DNA from: Microbacterium suwonense
GTDB lineage: Bacteria > Actinomycetota > Actinomycetes > Actinomycetales > Microbacteriaceae
DNA length: 64,000 nt
Direction of reading: 5' to 3'
NCBI RefSeq assembly: GCF_030296555.1
Contig: NZ_AP027728.1
Span: 2,852,001 to 2,916,000 of the forward strand
Below, in pieces: positions 43,901-52,164 of this stretch. Position numbers and translations under genes: made by a program. The notes under the pieces are model-generated. The model saw nothing but the letters and a program-made list of their open reading frames with translations. It searched no databases and had not been told where the DNA came from. The stretch's first letter is position 1; every line of letters starts with the position of its first letter.

Positions 43901-44650
43901 GGCTGGAAGCGCTCGTCGGTCGGCCCCGGAGCGAAGGCGGGCGGTCCGAACTATCTGATCGGCCTCGGTTCGTGGCGGTCGCAGCCGCGCGGAAAGTCGT
44001 CGAGCACCCTGCATCTGCGCGGGCTGGATGTGCGGATCTCGGGGCTCATCGAGGCGGCCCAGTCCTCGCTGGACTTCGACTCCTTCGAATGGCTGCGGCA
44101 GGCCGCGCTGGCGGATGCCGTGGCCTGGGATCGCGAGTTCGGGCAGGTGCGCGATGTGTCCCAGCTCGGGGTGGAGCGCAATCTGCTGCGGTACCGTCCG
44201 GTGGCCGTCTCGGCGCGGGCGACGGCGGATGCGGGGCTGCACGAGGTGCTGAGGGTGGTGCTGGCCGGCATCCGCTCCGGTGCGGACTTCTTCGTCTCGG
44301 TGCCCGACGGCGTGCCCGCCGGAGTGCGGGCGGAGCTCGGTGCGCTGGGTGTGCCCGTGTCTGTGGAGAGCGATGCGGAGTGGATCGAGCGGATGCAGAG
44401 CCGCGGCGAGCCTGCGGAGGGCGCCGTGCGTCCGGGGCGGGTGCGCCTGATCGGCGGGCGGGATGCGGTGGCCGAGCTGCACCGCACGCTGGCAGAGGCC
44501 GTGGACGGCGACCCCGACCTGGCCGTCTACGACGATGAGGTGACCTCGGCGGGGCGTCTGGAGCTGCTGCCGTTCGTGCACGAGCAGGCCATCTCGATCA
44601 CCGCGCACCGCTACGGCAACCCCGACCCCTGGAGTGCCGAGGTCATCTGA
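40946..44650 (+). CDS. putA: PutA-like bifunctional proline dehydrogenase / P5C dehydrogenase (copy 1)
   Basis: A 1234-residue fusion enzyme that oxidises proline to glutamate. The FAD-linked proline dehydrogenase domain spans about 80-460 (RDDVDYVSVKVSA, MEEYKDLDLTIAVF, YLPDALPALRELTAW, KVRLVKGANLAMEK). The aldehyde dehydrogenase domain spans about 550-1010, with TPPWNFPISIPAGG, the catalytic Cys in GHAGQKCSAASLVIL and FGGWKRSSVGPGAKAGGPNYL-type C-terminus. About 220 further residues follow. A second copy lies at 56415-59870. This copy has a longer linker between the two domains. No LysR neighbour; a dimethylargininase-like gene follows, so it may serve arginine breakdown. Confidence 0.92.
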   Translation: MPDQPSVAPGARLEDAAVELARRWVQQEASIPVDPAAQRLAGVLHDPNGLPFTLGFIDGVMRPESASAAASNLHRVAPLAPAFLPWYLRGVVRVGGGIAPALPLPTVPIARRVLREMVDHLVVDARPDKLGAALERIRRPAADPADADEAARAPRLNLNLLGEAVLGEAEAKRRLDGIHELIRRDDVDYVSVKVSAIMSRISMWAFDEVVDEVVERLTPLYLTASADETFINLDMEEYKDLDLTIAVFTRLLEDPRLKHLEAGIVLQTYLPDALPALRELTAWARDRVQHGGAPIKVRLVKGANLAMEKVDAVMHGWTQAPYGSKLDTDANYLRCLDEALQPRNVAAVRIGVAGHNLFDIAFAWLLAGERGVREQVEFEMLLGMAQAQVAAVSRTVGPVLLYVPVVHPHEFDVAISYLVRRLEENASTSNFLSAAFDLAADPSLFERERLRFVDSVSRARDQSLQIGPRRTQDRTAPVHESVRPRTRPRSETEDLTGLVLDIARGSSGEDVDNDPFLQTAVYSRQEIVGSAAGAPGFANTPDSDPALAANREWGRGILARIAAADGPDGSRGGDALGAATLRAARIDDERMLQQTIACVRAAASEWGSRPASERSEVLLRAAAALSGRRADLIEVAAVETGKTLAEGDVEVSEAVDFASYYAATCRELDGVAGARFEPARVTVVTPPWNFPISIPAGGVLAALAAGSGVVFKPAPQARRCAAVIAEALWQAGIPRDVLVLADVEEGSLGRQLISHPDVDRVILTGSWDTAALFRSWRADLPLLAETSGKNAMIITPTADLDLAVADLVKSAFGHAGQKCSAASLVILVGAAGRSKRFARQLVDATRSLRVAWPADAQAEVGPVIEKPTGKLAWALSQLEGEEKWLIEPRSLDETGRLWSPGIRVGVQPGSRTHLEEFFGPMLGVMHAPNLAAAIELQNAVAYGLTAGLHTQDPAELALWLDRVQAGNLYVNRGITGAIVQRQPFGGWKRSSVGPGAKAGGPNYLIGLGSWRSQPRGKSSSTLHLRGLDVRISGLIEAAQSSLDFDSFEWLRQAALADAVAWDREFGQVRDVSQLGVERNLLRYRPVAVSARATADAGLHEVLRVVLAGIRSGADFFVSVPDGVPAGVRAELGALGVPVSVESDAEWIERMQSRGEPAEGAVRPGRVRLIGGRDAVAELHRTLAEAVDGDPDLAVYDDEVTSAGRLELLPFVHEQAISITAHRYGNPDPWSAEVI

Positions 44651-44658
44651 CTCTCACT

Positions 44659-44713
44659 CAGGTCGCAATGGTTGTCGCTGCGGTCGCGTCTGGGCGGCAA
44701 CCATTGCGACCTG
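44659..44713. repeat. Intergenic palindrome after the first putA-like gene
   Basis: Arms of 20 bases at 44659-44678 and 44694-44713 pair with one mismatch; core AGGTCGCAATGGTTG. It lies 8 bases after the stop, between two genes in the same direction, and may be a terminator. The CGCAA centre recalls family 1. Confidence 0.88.
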
Positions 44714-44909
44714 GACCGTAGGAGCCACCGAATCCGACGGATGAGCCTGCGGCCTGACGCGATTTTCGGTGGGTTGCTGGCATCGCGGACGTCCGGATGC
44801 AAAAATATAGCTGGCGTGCCTGTGTCGCATCTTCCCCGCCTCGGTGTGGGTCGAACTTCCGCCGGGCCCCTGGACAGCGTCCGCCGCACCTTCCCAGAGG
44901 AGCACACAC

Positions 44910-45790
44910 ATGTCCACGCCTCAGACCGCGACCCTTCGACAGGCCGAGGGGACCCGCAAGGCCCACCACCGCCGCTACCTGATGTGCCGGCCCGAGTACT
45001 TCACGGTCGACTACACGATCAACCCGTGGATGGACCCGGCCGCGCCCACCGACACCGCCAAGGCCGTCGCGCAGTGGCAGAAGCTGCACGACCTGTACCT
45101 GGAGCTCGGTCACGAGGTCGAGCTGATCGAGCCGCTGCCCGGCTACCCCGACATGGTGTACACCGCCAACGGCGGATTCACGATCGACGGCAGGGCGTAC
45201 GTTCCGGAGTTCTACTTCGAACAGCGCCAGGGCGAGTCGCCGGCCTTCGCCGAGTGGTTCCGCGAGCACGGCTTCGACACCGTGCTGCCGAAGGAGGTCA
45301 ACGAGGGCGAGGGCGACTTCCTGCTCGCCGGTGACGTGATCCTGGCGGGCACCGGTTTCCGCTCCGCCGGCGACAGCCACCGCGAGGTGCACGAGATCTT
45401 CGACCGCGAGGTGGTGTCGCTGACCCTCGTCGACCCGCGCTTCTACCACCTCGACACCGCGCTCACCGTGCTCGACCCGGTGCAGGGCGTGCAGAACGGC
45501 GGCCCGGAGCACGCCAACATCGCCTACCTGCCGAACGCCTTCGACGAGGCCTCCCAGAAGATCCTGCGGGAGCGCTTCCCCGACGCGATCCTCGTCGCCG
45601 ACGAGGACGGTGCCGTGTTCGGTTTGAACTCGGCATCCGACGGGTACAACGTGATCATCTCACCGCGCGCGACGGGCTTCGAGAAGCAGCGCGCGAGCGC
45701 GGCTACAACCCGATCACGGTCGACCTCTCCGAGCTGCTGCTCGGCGGCGGCGGCATCAAGTGCTGCACGCTGGAGCTGCGCGGCGCCTGA
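44910..45790 (+). CDS. ddaH: Dimethylargininase-like amidinotransferase-fold enzyme (frameshifted)
   Basis: About 293 residues after repair. A member of the guanidino-group-modifying superfamily (DDAH/arginine deiminase). Seen: PDMVYTANGGFTIDGRAYVPEF (substrate loop, near 67-88), EGEGDFLLAGDVILAGTGFRS (catalytic Glu region near 126), YHLDTALTVLD (catalytic His near 173) and the C-terminal GGGGIKCCTLELRG with the nucleophilic Cys. The frame is lost near 45690; one added base (CTG for CG) gives FEKQLRERGYNPITVDLSE. AGAGGAG precedes the ATG. The enzyme would release citrulline from methylarginines, or ornithine in related enzymes; next to a PutA copy it fits arginine catabolism. Upstream 44714-44909 is AT-richer near 44800 and may hold the promoter. 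Confidence 0.82.
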
Positions 45791-45807
45791 CGCTCGCCCC
45801 CATCCGC

Positions 45808-45955
45808 CGAGACTTCCTCTCCAGCATCAGACTTGCCGCATGCGCGCGTGTCTCGTGCCCGAGGGGAAGTCTCGCGCCTGAGGGGAAGTCTCGCGTCTGA
45901 GGGGAAGTCTCGTGCCCGAGGGGAAGTCTCGCGTCTGAGAGGAAGTCTCGCACCC
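45808..45955. repeat. Tandem array of a 19-bp palindromic half-unit (array 2)
   Basis: Five adjacent 19-base units, GAGGGGAAGTCTCGCGCCT and close variants, start at 45861, 45880, 45899, 45918 and 45937. An inverted half-unit, CGAGACTTCCTCTC, lies at 45808-45821. The unit is the reverse complement of that in array 1 (27037-27200). It fills the convergent gap between the dimethylargininase-like and MFS genes. There are no spacers, so this is not CRISPR. Confidence 0.92.
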
Positions 45956-45993
45956 AGCGCCAGCATGAGCGAGCGCGGATGCCGTGCCACCGG

Positions 45994-47337
45994 TCAGTCC
46001 GACTTCCGGTGGGGCAGCCGGATCGGCGTCGTGGCGGCGGTCCGATCGTTGAACAGCGACGGGTCCATCGCCTGCACCACTGACAGCGGCCGGGTCTCGT
46101 CGAGCGTGAGCATGAACCGGGTGCGCTCGGCACGGTGCAGACGGCCCGACCACAGCATCCAGCCGACGCCGATCGCACTCGCCAGCAGCCCCGCCACACC
46201 GCCGACGGTGATGGCCATGCGCGGGCCGAACATGTCGGCCACCCAGCCGGCGATCGGGGCGCCGATCGGGGTGGAGCCCATCAGCACCGCCATGTACAGC
46301 GCCATCACGCGTCCACGCACCCCGGCATCCGTCGTGGTCTGCACGTAGCCGTTCGCGGTGGTCAGCATCGTCACCGTCGAGAACCCGACGAAGATCAGCA
46401 CGACGGCGTAGCTCCAGTAGGAGGGCATCAGCGCGGAGATCACGGATGCTGCGCCGAACCCCGCTGCGGATGCGATGATCACCCGTACCCGCGCGCGATC
46501 GCGGCGGGCGGCGAGCAGCGCACCGGCCAGCGAGCCGATGGCCAGCACCGAGCTGAGCAGGCCGTAGCCGTCGGCGCCCTGATGGAACTCCAGTGCCATC
46601 GTCGACGCGAAGATCGGGAAGTTCATCCCGAAGGCGCCGACGAGGAACACCATCACGAACACGACCATCAGGTCGGGACGGTGGATCACATAGCGGAATC
46701 CGCCGGCGAGACCGCCGCCGTGCTTGCCGCTCTTCACGCGCGGCATGAGCTCGTTCTTGCGGATCAGCAGCAGGGCGATCAGCATCGCCAGGAAGGTGAC
46801 CGCGTTGGCGATGAACACCCATCCCGAGCCCATCACCACGATCAGCACACCGCCGACGGCGGGGCCGATCAGGCGGGCCATGTTGAAGGATGCCGAGTTC
46901 AGCGCGACGGCGTTCGAGGTGTCCTCCATGCTCACCATGTCGGAGACGAACGCCTGCCGGGCGGGCGCATCGAAGGCGTTGGTGATGCCGAAGGCGGCGG
47001 CGAAGCCGAACATCATCGGCAGCGTCATGATGCCGGTCAGCAGCATCACGGCCACGCCGACGGCCAGGACCATCAGTGTGGACTGCGTGGTGAGCAGGAT
47101 CTTGCGGCGGTCGAACCGGTCGGCGACCCATCCGGTCAGCCCCACCAGCACCAGCGGCGGCCCGAACTGCAGGGCCATGGTCGCTCCCATGGCCGTGGCG
47201 TCGTTGTTCGTCAGCTCGGTGAGCACCACCCAGTCCTGCGCGGTGGCCTGCATCCAGCCGCCGATGTTCGAGATGACGGCGCCGAGGAACCAGGTGCGGT
47301 AGTTGAACGTCGCGAAGGAGCGGAACATGGCGTTCAT
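45994..47337 (-). CDS. MFS transporter (EntS/MFS_3 type)
   Basis: A 447-residue transporter with about 12 membrane helices. Typical of the EntS-like branch: FRSFATFNYRTWFLGAVISNIGGWMQ at the start (read in two parts), TGWVADRFDRRKILLTTQ (motif A loop) and APARQAFVSDMV near 130. The substrate is unknown; this branch includes siderophore and drug exporters. Its ATG overlaps the MarR stop (47334-47337), so expression is likely under that regulator and induced by the transported compound. Confidence 0.88.
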   Translation of the reverse strand: MNAMFRSFATFNYRTWFLGAVISNIGGWMQATAQDWVVLTELTNNDATAMGATMALQFGPPLVLVGLTGWVADRFDRRKILLTTQSTLMVLAVGVAVMLLTGIMTLPMMFGFAAAFGITNAFDAPARQAFVSDMVSMEDTSNAVALNSASFNMARLIGPAVGGVLIVVMGSGWVFIANAVTFLAMLIALLLIRKNELMPRVKSGKHGGGLAGGFRYVIHRPDLMVVFVMVFLVGAFGMNFPIFASTMALEFHQGADGYGLLSSVLAIGSLAGALLAARRDRARVRVIIASAAGFGAASVISALMPSYWSYAVVLIFVGFSTVTMLTTANGYVQTTTDAGVRGRVMALYMAVLMGSTPIGAPIAGWVADMFGPRMAITVGGVAGLLASAIGVGWMLWSGRLHRAERTRFMLTLDETRPLSVVQAMDPSLFNDRTAATTPIRLPHRKSD

Positions 47338-47765
47338 GCGTCGGCCACCTTCTTGAGCACCGCTGCGGCCTCGCGCAGCACCTGCAGCTCATGGTCGTCG
47401 AGATCGAGGCCGACGATCATGTTCGCCAGCACCTCGTCGCGGCGCCGGATGGTCGCCGCGACGACCTCCCTGCCCTGCTCGGTGATCTCCACGTGTACGC
47501 GTCGGCGATCGTCCTCGTCGGGGACGCGCACCACCAGCCCGAGCTCGGCCAGTCCGTTCACCGTCGCGCTCATGGTCGGGGCGGTCACCCGCTCCCGCTC
47601 TGCGAGCCGTGAGAGCGTCTGCCGGCCGTGGGCGCGGAGTGTGCCGAGGGTTGCGAGTTGCGCGTCGGTGGTCGCGTCCGTCGCGCGTACGCAGCGCAAG
47701 CGTCTGGTGAGCCGGAAGAGGGCGTAGCGGAGTTCGGATGCGGTGGCGGAGAAGTCTTCGGTCAT
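47334..47765 (-). CDS. MarR-family regulator of the MFS exporter
   Basis: A 143-residue winged-helix protein: LRYALFRLTRRLRCVR, QLATLGTLRAHGRQTLSRLAE, MSATVNGLAELGLVVRVPDEDDRRRVHVEITEQG (recognition helix and wing) and a C-terminal dimer helix. It is coupled to the MFS gene and divergent from cutC. A perfect dyad lies immediately upstream of its start codon, indicating autoregulation. Confidence 0.9.
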   Translation of the reverse strand: MTEDFSATASELRYALFRLTRRLRCVRATDATTDAQLATLGTLRAHGRQTLSRLAERERVTAPTMSATVNGLAELGLVVRVPDEDDRRRVHVEITEQGREVVAATIRRRDEVLANMIVGLDLDDHELQVLREAAAVLKKVADA

Positions 47766-47768
47766 TAC

Positions 47769-47781
47769 TTAGATAGTCTAA
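47769..47781. promoter_or_regulatory. Probable MarR operator
   Basis: TTAGA-TAG-TCTAA is a perfect dyad starting 4 bases upstream of the MarR ATG (47765). The surrounding TTTAGTTAGACTATCTAAG is typical of MarR sites. The minus-strand TAGACT within it could be a -10 box, which would again give a nearly leaderless mRNA. Confidence 0.6.
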
Positions 47782-47851
47782 CTAAACATCCCCGCCCCGG
47801 CGGAATGAAAATTTTATTCACATTCTTGGATTTTGCCGCCTTGGTGCGAAA

Positions 47852-48610
47852 ATGGTTCTCGTGCCCCTTGAGTTCGAACTCGCCGTCCAGAATCCCGCCG
47901 GCATGCGCATCGCCCGCGACCTGGGCGCCGCGCGCGTGGAACTCGCGCAGGCGCTCGCACTGGGCGGGCTCACCCCCTCGCGCGGGACGCTGCGGAGCGT
48001 TCTCGATGCTGCCGGCGAGTCGGGGCCGGAGGTGCACGTCCTGATCCGTCCTCGAGCGGGCGGCTTCCACTACGGCCGCGACGCTCTCGAGGTGATGATC
48101 CACGATGTGCGCGACGTGCTGGCCGCAGGCGCCCACGGCGTGGTGGTCGGATGCCAGGACGGCTCGGGAGCGCTCGATCGAGACGCCCTGGCGCGAATCG
48201 TCGACGCCGCGGACGGTGCCTCCGTCTCGCTGCACCGCGTGATCGATGTGACCCCCGACCCCCTCGCTTCGCTGCGGATCGCCCGCGACCTCGGCCTGCG
48301 ACGTGTGCTGACCTCGGGCTGCGCTTCGCGCGCTGCCGACGGCATCGACACGCTCCGCGAGCTGGTGGCGGAGGCCGACGGCCGTATCGAGGTGATGGCC
48401 GGCGGCGGCATCGACGCATCCAGTGCCGTGGCCGTGATCGCGACAGGCGTCGACGCCGTGCACTTCTCCGCGAAGCGCACGATCGTCTCGGACGGCGCCG
48501 TGCGGATGGGATCAGCCAGCGATGGCGTCGGCGCCCATGAGGTCACCGACCGTGACACCGCTCACGCGATCGTCGCCGCGCTGAGGCAGTCGGCCTCGTC
48601 CGCGGCCTGA
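47852..48610 (+). CDS. cutC: Copper homeostasis protein CutC
   Basis: A 252-residue TIM-barrel protein of the CutC family: FELAVQNPAGMRIARDLGA, RVELAQALALGGLTPS, HVLIRPRAGGFHYG (near 63) and SVSLHRVIDVTPDP, then LTSGCASRAADGI and IEVMAGGGIDASSA. It has been linked to copper tolerance, but a metabolic role is also discussed for the family. It is divergent from the MarR gene. ATG 47852 is used; a GTG at 47861 is possible. The gap 48611-48752 after it shows no gene. Confidence 0.9.
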   Translation: MVLVPLEFELAVQNPAGMRIARDLGAARVELAQALALGGLTPSRGTLRSVLDAAGESGPEVHVLIRPRAGGFHYGRDALEVMIHDVRDVLAAGAHGVVVGCQDGSGALDRDALARIVDAADGASVSLHRVIDVTPDPLASLRIARDLGLRRVLTSGCASRAADGIDTLRELVAEADGRIEVMAGGGIDASSAVAVIATGVDAVHFSAKRTIVSDGAVRMGSASDGVGAHEVTDRDTAHAIVAALRQSASSAA

Positions 48611-48752
48611 TCCCCGTCCGCAACCTGATCCCCGGCCGATCGTGCCGGGCTGAGTGCGGCTGGCACACCCTACGCGCGTCGTCCCCGCAACGCCAGCCTC
48701 TCGCGGCGTCTCGCTCCCGCTGAGATCGTGACATCAGCGGAAGGAGAGTGAC

Positions 48753-49166
48753 ATGACCGCTGGTGAGCACGAACTGATCGCCCTCGGCGACAGCGACCGG
48801 ACCGTGGCGAAGGACGACGACATCCGCGGACGCACCGTCATCGACGTCGGCGGTGAGGAGATCGGGAAGATCGACGATCTGCTCATCGACGCCGAGGAGC
48901 AGAAGGTGCGCTTCCTCATCGTCGCGTCGGGCGGGTTCCTCGGCATCGGGGAGCAGAAGTCGTACATCCCCGTCGATGCCGTCGCCTCCGTCGACGACGA
49001 TCGGGTGCGGATCGACCAGAGCCGGGAGCGGTTGCGCTCCGCTCCGGTGTACGACCCCGATCTGATCAACGACGTTGCCTACAACGAGGATGTGTTCGCC
49101 TTCTACGGCCTCGAGCCGTTCTGGTCGGCCGGGTACACGTATCCGACGTACCCGTTCTACCGCTGA
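48753..49166 (+). CDS. PRC-barrel domain protein
   Basis: A 137-residue protein with a PRC-barrel domain at about 20-90 (IRGRTVIDVGGEEIGKIDDL, VRFLIVASGGFLGIGEQKSY, IPVDAVASVDDDRVRI). The C-terminus is aromatic (AGYTYPTYPFYR). Family members act in RNA processing, photosynthetic complexes or stress; none of these is indicated here. GGAAGGAGAG gives a strong ribosome-binding site. Confidence 0.85.
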   Translation: MTAGEHELIALGDSDRTVAKDDDIRGRTVIDVGGEEIGKIDDLLIDAEEQKVRFLIVASGGFLGIGEQKSYIPVDAVASVDDDRVRIDQSRERLRSAPVYDPDLINDVAYNEDVFAFYGLEPFWSAGYTYPTYPFYR

Positions 49167-49249
49167 CCGGCCCCGAGCCGCCGGATGCCGGATCACGGCC
49201 GATGTCGTCATGATCTCCACGCGATCCCCGGCATCCGTAGACTCAGGAC

Positions 49250-50113
49250 ATGGTCGCGATGAGAACAGCGGAGTTCACGGACGCCCACGGGGTCGCCATC
49301 GTCTACGACGTGCACGAGGCGTCGGGCGAGGCGCGCGGTGTCGTGCAGCTGCTGCACGGCGTCGGCGAGCACGCCGGCCGGTACGGGGCGCTGATCGAAG
49401 CGCTCACCGGAGCAGGCTTCCACGTCTACGCCGATGACCACCGCGGACACGGGCGCACCGGCATCCGGCAGTGGGGCGGCCCCGCCAAACTGGGGCACCT
49501 CGGTCGCGGCGGCATGCGCGCCGCCGTCGACGGATGCTGGCAGCTGACCGGCATCATCCACGAGGAGCACCCCGATCTGCCGTTGGTGCTGCTCGGCCAC
49601 TCGTGGGGGTCGTTCCTCGCGCAGATGCTGTTCGATCAGCATCCGGACGCCTACGATGCCGTCGTGCTCAGCGGATCGGCGTACCGCACCCCGACCGACC
49701 TCAACGCCGCGCCGTTGAACGCGCGGTGGAAGGGCCCGGACGCCGACGGGCTGGAGTGGCTCTCGCGCGACCCGGCGGTGTGGCAGGCGTTCCACGATGA
49801 TCCCCTGACGGTGGAGACGCCGCTGCTGAAGCTGTTCGGGCCGATCGAGGCGGCACGGCTCTACGGGCGCCCGCGCAGGGATCTCGGCCACGATGTGCCG
49901 CTGCTGCTGCTCGTCGGCCGCGACGACCCGGTGGGCGGCCCGCGCAGCGTGCACAAGCTCGCGGATGCCTACCGCAGCCGGTCGGGTCTGAGCGATGTGA
50001 CCACGCTGGTGTACCCGGATGCCAGGCATGAGATCTTCAACGAGCTGCAGGCCGCCGACGTGCGCGCCGATCTGCTCGCGTGGCTGGACAAGCGGGTGCC
50101 TGCGCGGGGGTGA
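49250..50113 (+). CDS. Alpha/beta hydrolase (monoacylglycerol-lipase-like)
   Basis: A 287-residue serine hydrolase. LLHGVGEHAGRYGALIEAL (oxyanion region, near 28-46), YADDHRGHGRTG, the nucleophile elbow LLGHSWGSFLAQ (Ser near 117), the acid LLVGRDDPVGG (Asp near 225) and the His in VYPDARHEIFNE (near 258) form a complete catalytic triad of the Hydrolase_4 family. Probably a lysophospholipase or monoacylglycerol lipase. It stands just before the lipoate ligase gene. Confidence 0.88.
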   Translation: MVAMRTAEFTDAHGVAIVYDVHEASGEARGVVQLLHGVGEHAGRYGALIEALTGAGFHVYADDHRGHGRTGIRQWGGPAKLGHLGRGGMRAAVDGCWQLTGIIHEEHPDLPLVLLGHSWGSFLAQMLFDQHPDAYDAVVLSGSAYRTPTDLNAAPLNARWKGPDADGLEWLSRDPAVWQAFHDDPLTVETPLLKLFGPIEAARLYGRPRRDLGHDVPLLLLVGRDDPVGGPRSVHKLADAYRSRSGLSDVTTLVYPDARHEIFNELQAADVRADLLAWLDKRVPARG

Positions 50114-50158
50114 GGGCATCGCCCGGAGCGCGGACGAACGGCGCGGCTTGCTGGAGCC

Positions 50159-51208
50159 GTGCATGGTGAGTACAAGGTTCCCGGTGGCAAGCTCGTCGTC
50201 GTCGATCTCGAGGTGGAAGACGGTCTGATCCGCGACTTCCGCCTGGCGGGCGACTTCTTCCTCGAGCCGGACACGGCTCTCGAGGCGATCAACGCGGCGG
50301 TCGAGGGGATGCCGGTGGAGACCGACGCGTCGACGATCGCCGCAGCCGTTCGCGCGGCACTGCCCGATGGCGCACAGCTGCTGGGATTCTCGCCCGACGC
50401 GGTCGGCACCGTCGTGCGTCGCGCCCTGGTGACCGCTCCCGGATGGCGCGACTTCGACTGGGAGATCGTGCACGAGAAGGCTGTCTCGCCGCGGATGAAC
50501 CTGGCCCTCGACGAGGTGCTCACCGCTCGGGTGGGCGAGGGGCGACGCCGCCCGACCCTGCGCATCTGGGAGTGGGACGAATCGGCCGTCGTGATCGGGT
50601 CGTTCCAGTCGTACCGCAACGAGATCGACCCGGAGGGGGCGGCGAAGCACGGCTTCGACGTCGTGCGGCGCATCTCCGGCGGCGGCGCGATGATGATGGC
50701 CGCCGGCCAGATCATCACCTACTCGCTGTACGTGCCGGCCTCCCTCGTGCAGGGCATGACCTTCGTCGACTCGTACGCCTTCCTCGATGACTGGGTGCTG
50801 CAGGCGCTGCGCTCGATCGGGATCGAGGCCACCTATCAGCCGCTGAACGACATCGCCTCGCCCACCGGCAAGATCGGCGGCGCGGCCCAGAAGCGGCTCG
50901 CCAATGGCGGGGTGCTGCACCACGCCACCATCTCGTACGACATCGATGGTCAGACCATGACTGAGGTGCTGCGCATCGGGCGCGAGAAGCTCAGCGACAA
51001 GGGCACCACCTCGGCCGCCAAGCGCGTCGACCCGCTGCGCACGCAGACCGGCATGGAGAGAGCCGAGATCATCGAGCGCTTCAAGGAGACCTTCCGCTCG
51101 CTCACCGGGGCTGAGGACGGGGCGATCACCGCCGACGAGTACGCGGATGCCGAGGCGCTGGTCGAATCGAAGTTCTCGACCGACGCGTGGCTGCATCGGG
51201 TGCCGTGA
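50159..51208 (+). CDS. lplA: Lipoate-protein ligase with N-terminal accessory domain
   Basis: A 349-residue enzyme. The N-terminal 95 residues (HGEYKVPGGKLVVVDLEVED, FFLEPDTALEAINAAV) match the lipoate-ligase accessory domain, which usually lies at the C-terminus or in a separate gene. The catalytic BPL/LplA domain follows (about 105-345): SPRMNLALDEVL, WEWDESAVVIGSFQS, VVRRISGGGAMMM and ASPTGKIGGAAQKR. It attaches lipoate to dehydrogenase complexes using ATP. GTG start at 50159; GTGA overlap with the methyltransferase gene at its end. Confidence 0.88.
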   Translation: MHGEYKVPGGKLVVVDLEVEDGLIRDFRLAGDFFLEPDTALEAINAAVEGMPVETDASTIAAAVRAALPDGAQLLGFSPDAVGTVVRRALVTAPGWRDFDWEIVHEKAVSPRMNLALDEVLTARVGEGRRRPTLRIWEWDESAVVIGSFQSYRNEIDPEGAAKHGFDVVRRISGGGAMMMAAGQIITYSLYVPASLVQGMTFVDSYAFLDDWVLQALRSIGIEATYQPLNDIASPTGKIGGAAQKRLANGGVLHHATISYDIDGQTMTEVLRIGREKLSDKGTTSAAKRVDPLRTQTGMERAEIIERFKETFRSLTGAEDGAITADEYADAEALVESKFSTDAWLHRVP

Positions 51209-52164
51209 GCTCTTCTCCGGTCGTTGAGCGAGCGAAGCGAGACGAAACGCCGGGTGCCGTCGAGATCATCGAGGGCGACAACCTCGAGGTCGCGGCATCC
51301 CTGGCATCCGGATCCTTCACCCTCGTCTACCTGGACCCGCCGTTCAACACCGGCCGCACGCAGGAGCGGCAGGTGGTCACTGCGCGGCGCAGCGGCGCCG
51401 ACGACGAACCCGCCGATGGTGAATCCGCACGCGAGGTGCGGCACGGCTTCCACGGGCACGCTTACGAGCGGGTGCGAGGGATGCTGCGCACCTACGACGA
51501 CCGTTTCGACGACTACGGCGAGTTCCTCATGCCGCGACTGGAGGAGGCCTGGCGGCTGCTCTCCGACGACGGCACCCTGTACCTGCACCTGGACTACCGC
51601 GAGGCGCACTACGCCAAAGTGATGATGGATGCCGTGTTCGGACGGGACGCGTTCCTCAACGAGCTGATCTGGGCGTACGACTACGGGGCGAAGTCACGCA
51701 GCCGCTGGCCCACCAAGCACGACACGATCCTGGTGTACGTGAAGAATCCGCGGGAGTACTTCTTCGATTCGGATGCCGTGGATCGCGAGCCCTATATGGC
51801 GCCGGGGCTCGTGACGCCGGAGAAGGCCGCTCGAGGCAAGCTGCCCACCGACGTCTGGTGGCACACGATCGTGCCGACCTCCGGACGTGAGAAGACCGGC
51901 TACCCGACTCAGAAGCCCGAGGGCATCCTGCGCCGCATCGTGCAGGCATCATCCCGGCCGGGCGACCGCGTGCTGGACCTGTTCGCCGGATCCGGGACGA
52001 CCGGTGCCGTGGCATCCGCCCTGGGTCGCGACGCGGTGCTGGTCGACTCGAGTCCCGAGGCCGTCAGAGTGATGCGCGAGCGGATGCCGCACGCGAGTGT
52101 GCGCATGCCCCAGCGCCCGACCCCAGGACATCTTGCACGCGACAGTTCTGAGCTAGATGCGTGA
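51205..52164 (+). CDS. Orphan site-specific DNA methyltransferase (beta class, N6-A or N4-C)
   Basis: A 319-residue methyltransferase. The catalytic motif IV (VYLDPPFNTGR, near 46) precedes the AdoMet motif I (VLDLFAGSGTTGAVAS, near 257), the order of the beta class. Also seen: TLYLHLDYREAHY and IVPTSGREKTGYPTQKPEGILRR with the usual TQKP block. No restriction gene is near, so it is an orphan enzyme that probably acts in regulation or replication control. GTG 51205 overlaps the lplA stop; a GTG at 51187 is in frame. The recognition site cannot be read from sequence. The gene ends just before the insertion sequence. Confidence 0.88.
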   Translation: MSSSPVVERAKRDETPGAVEIIEGDNLEVAASLASGSFTLVYLDPPFNTGRTQERQVVTARRSGADDEPADGESAREVRHGFHGHAYERVRGMLRTYDDRFDDYGEFLMPRLEEAWRLLSDDGTLYLHLDYREAHYAKVMMDAVFGRDAFLNELIWAYDYGAKSRSRWPTKHDTILVYVKNPREYFFDSDAVDREPYMAPGLVTPEKAARGKLPTDVWWHTIVPTSGREKTGYPTQKPEGILRRIVQASSRPGDRVLDLFAGSGTTGAVASALGRDAVLVDSSPEAVRVMRERMPHASVRMPQRPTPGHLARDSSELDA

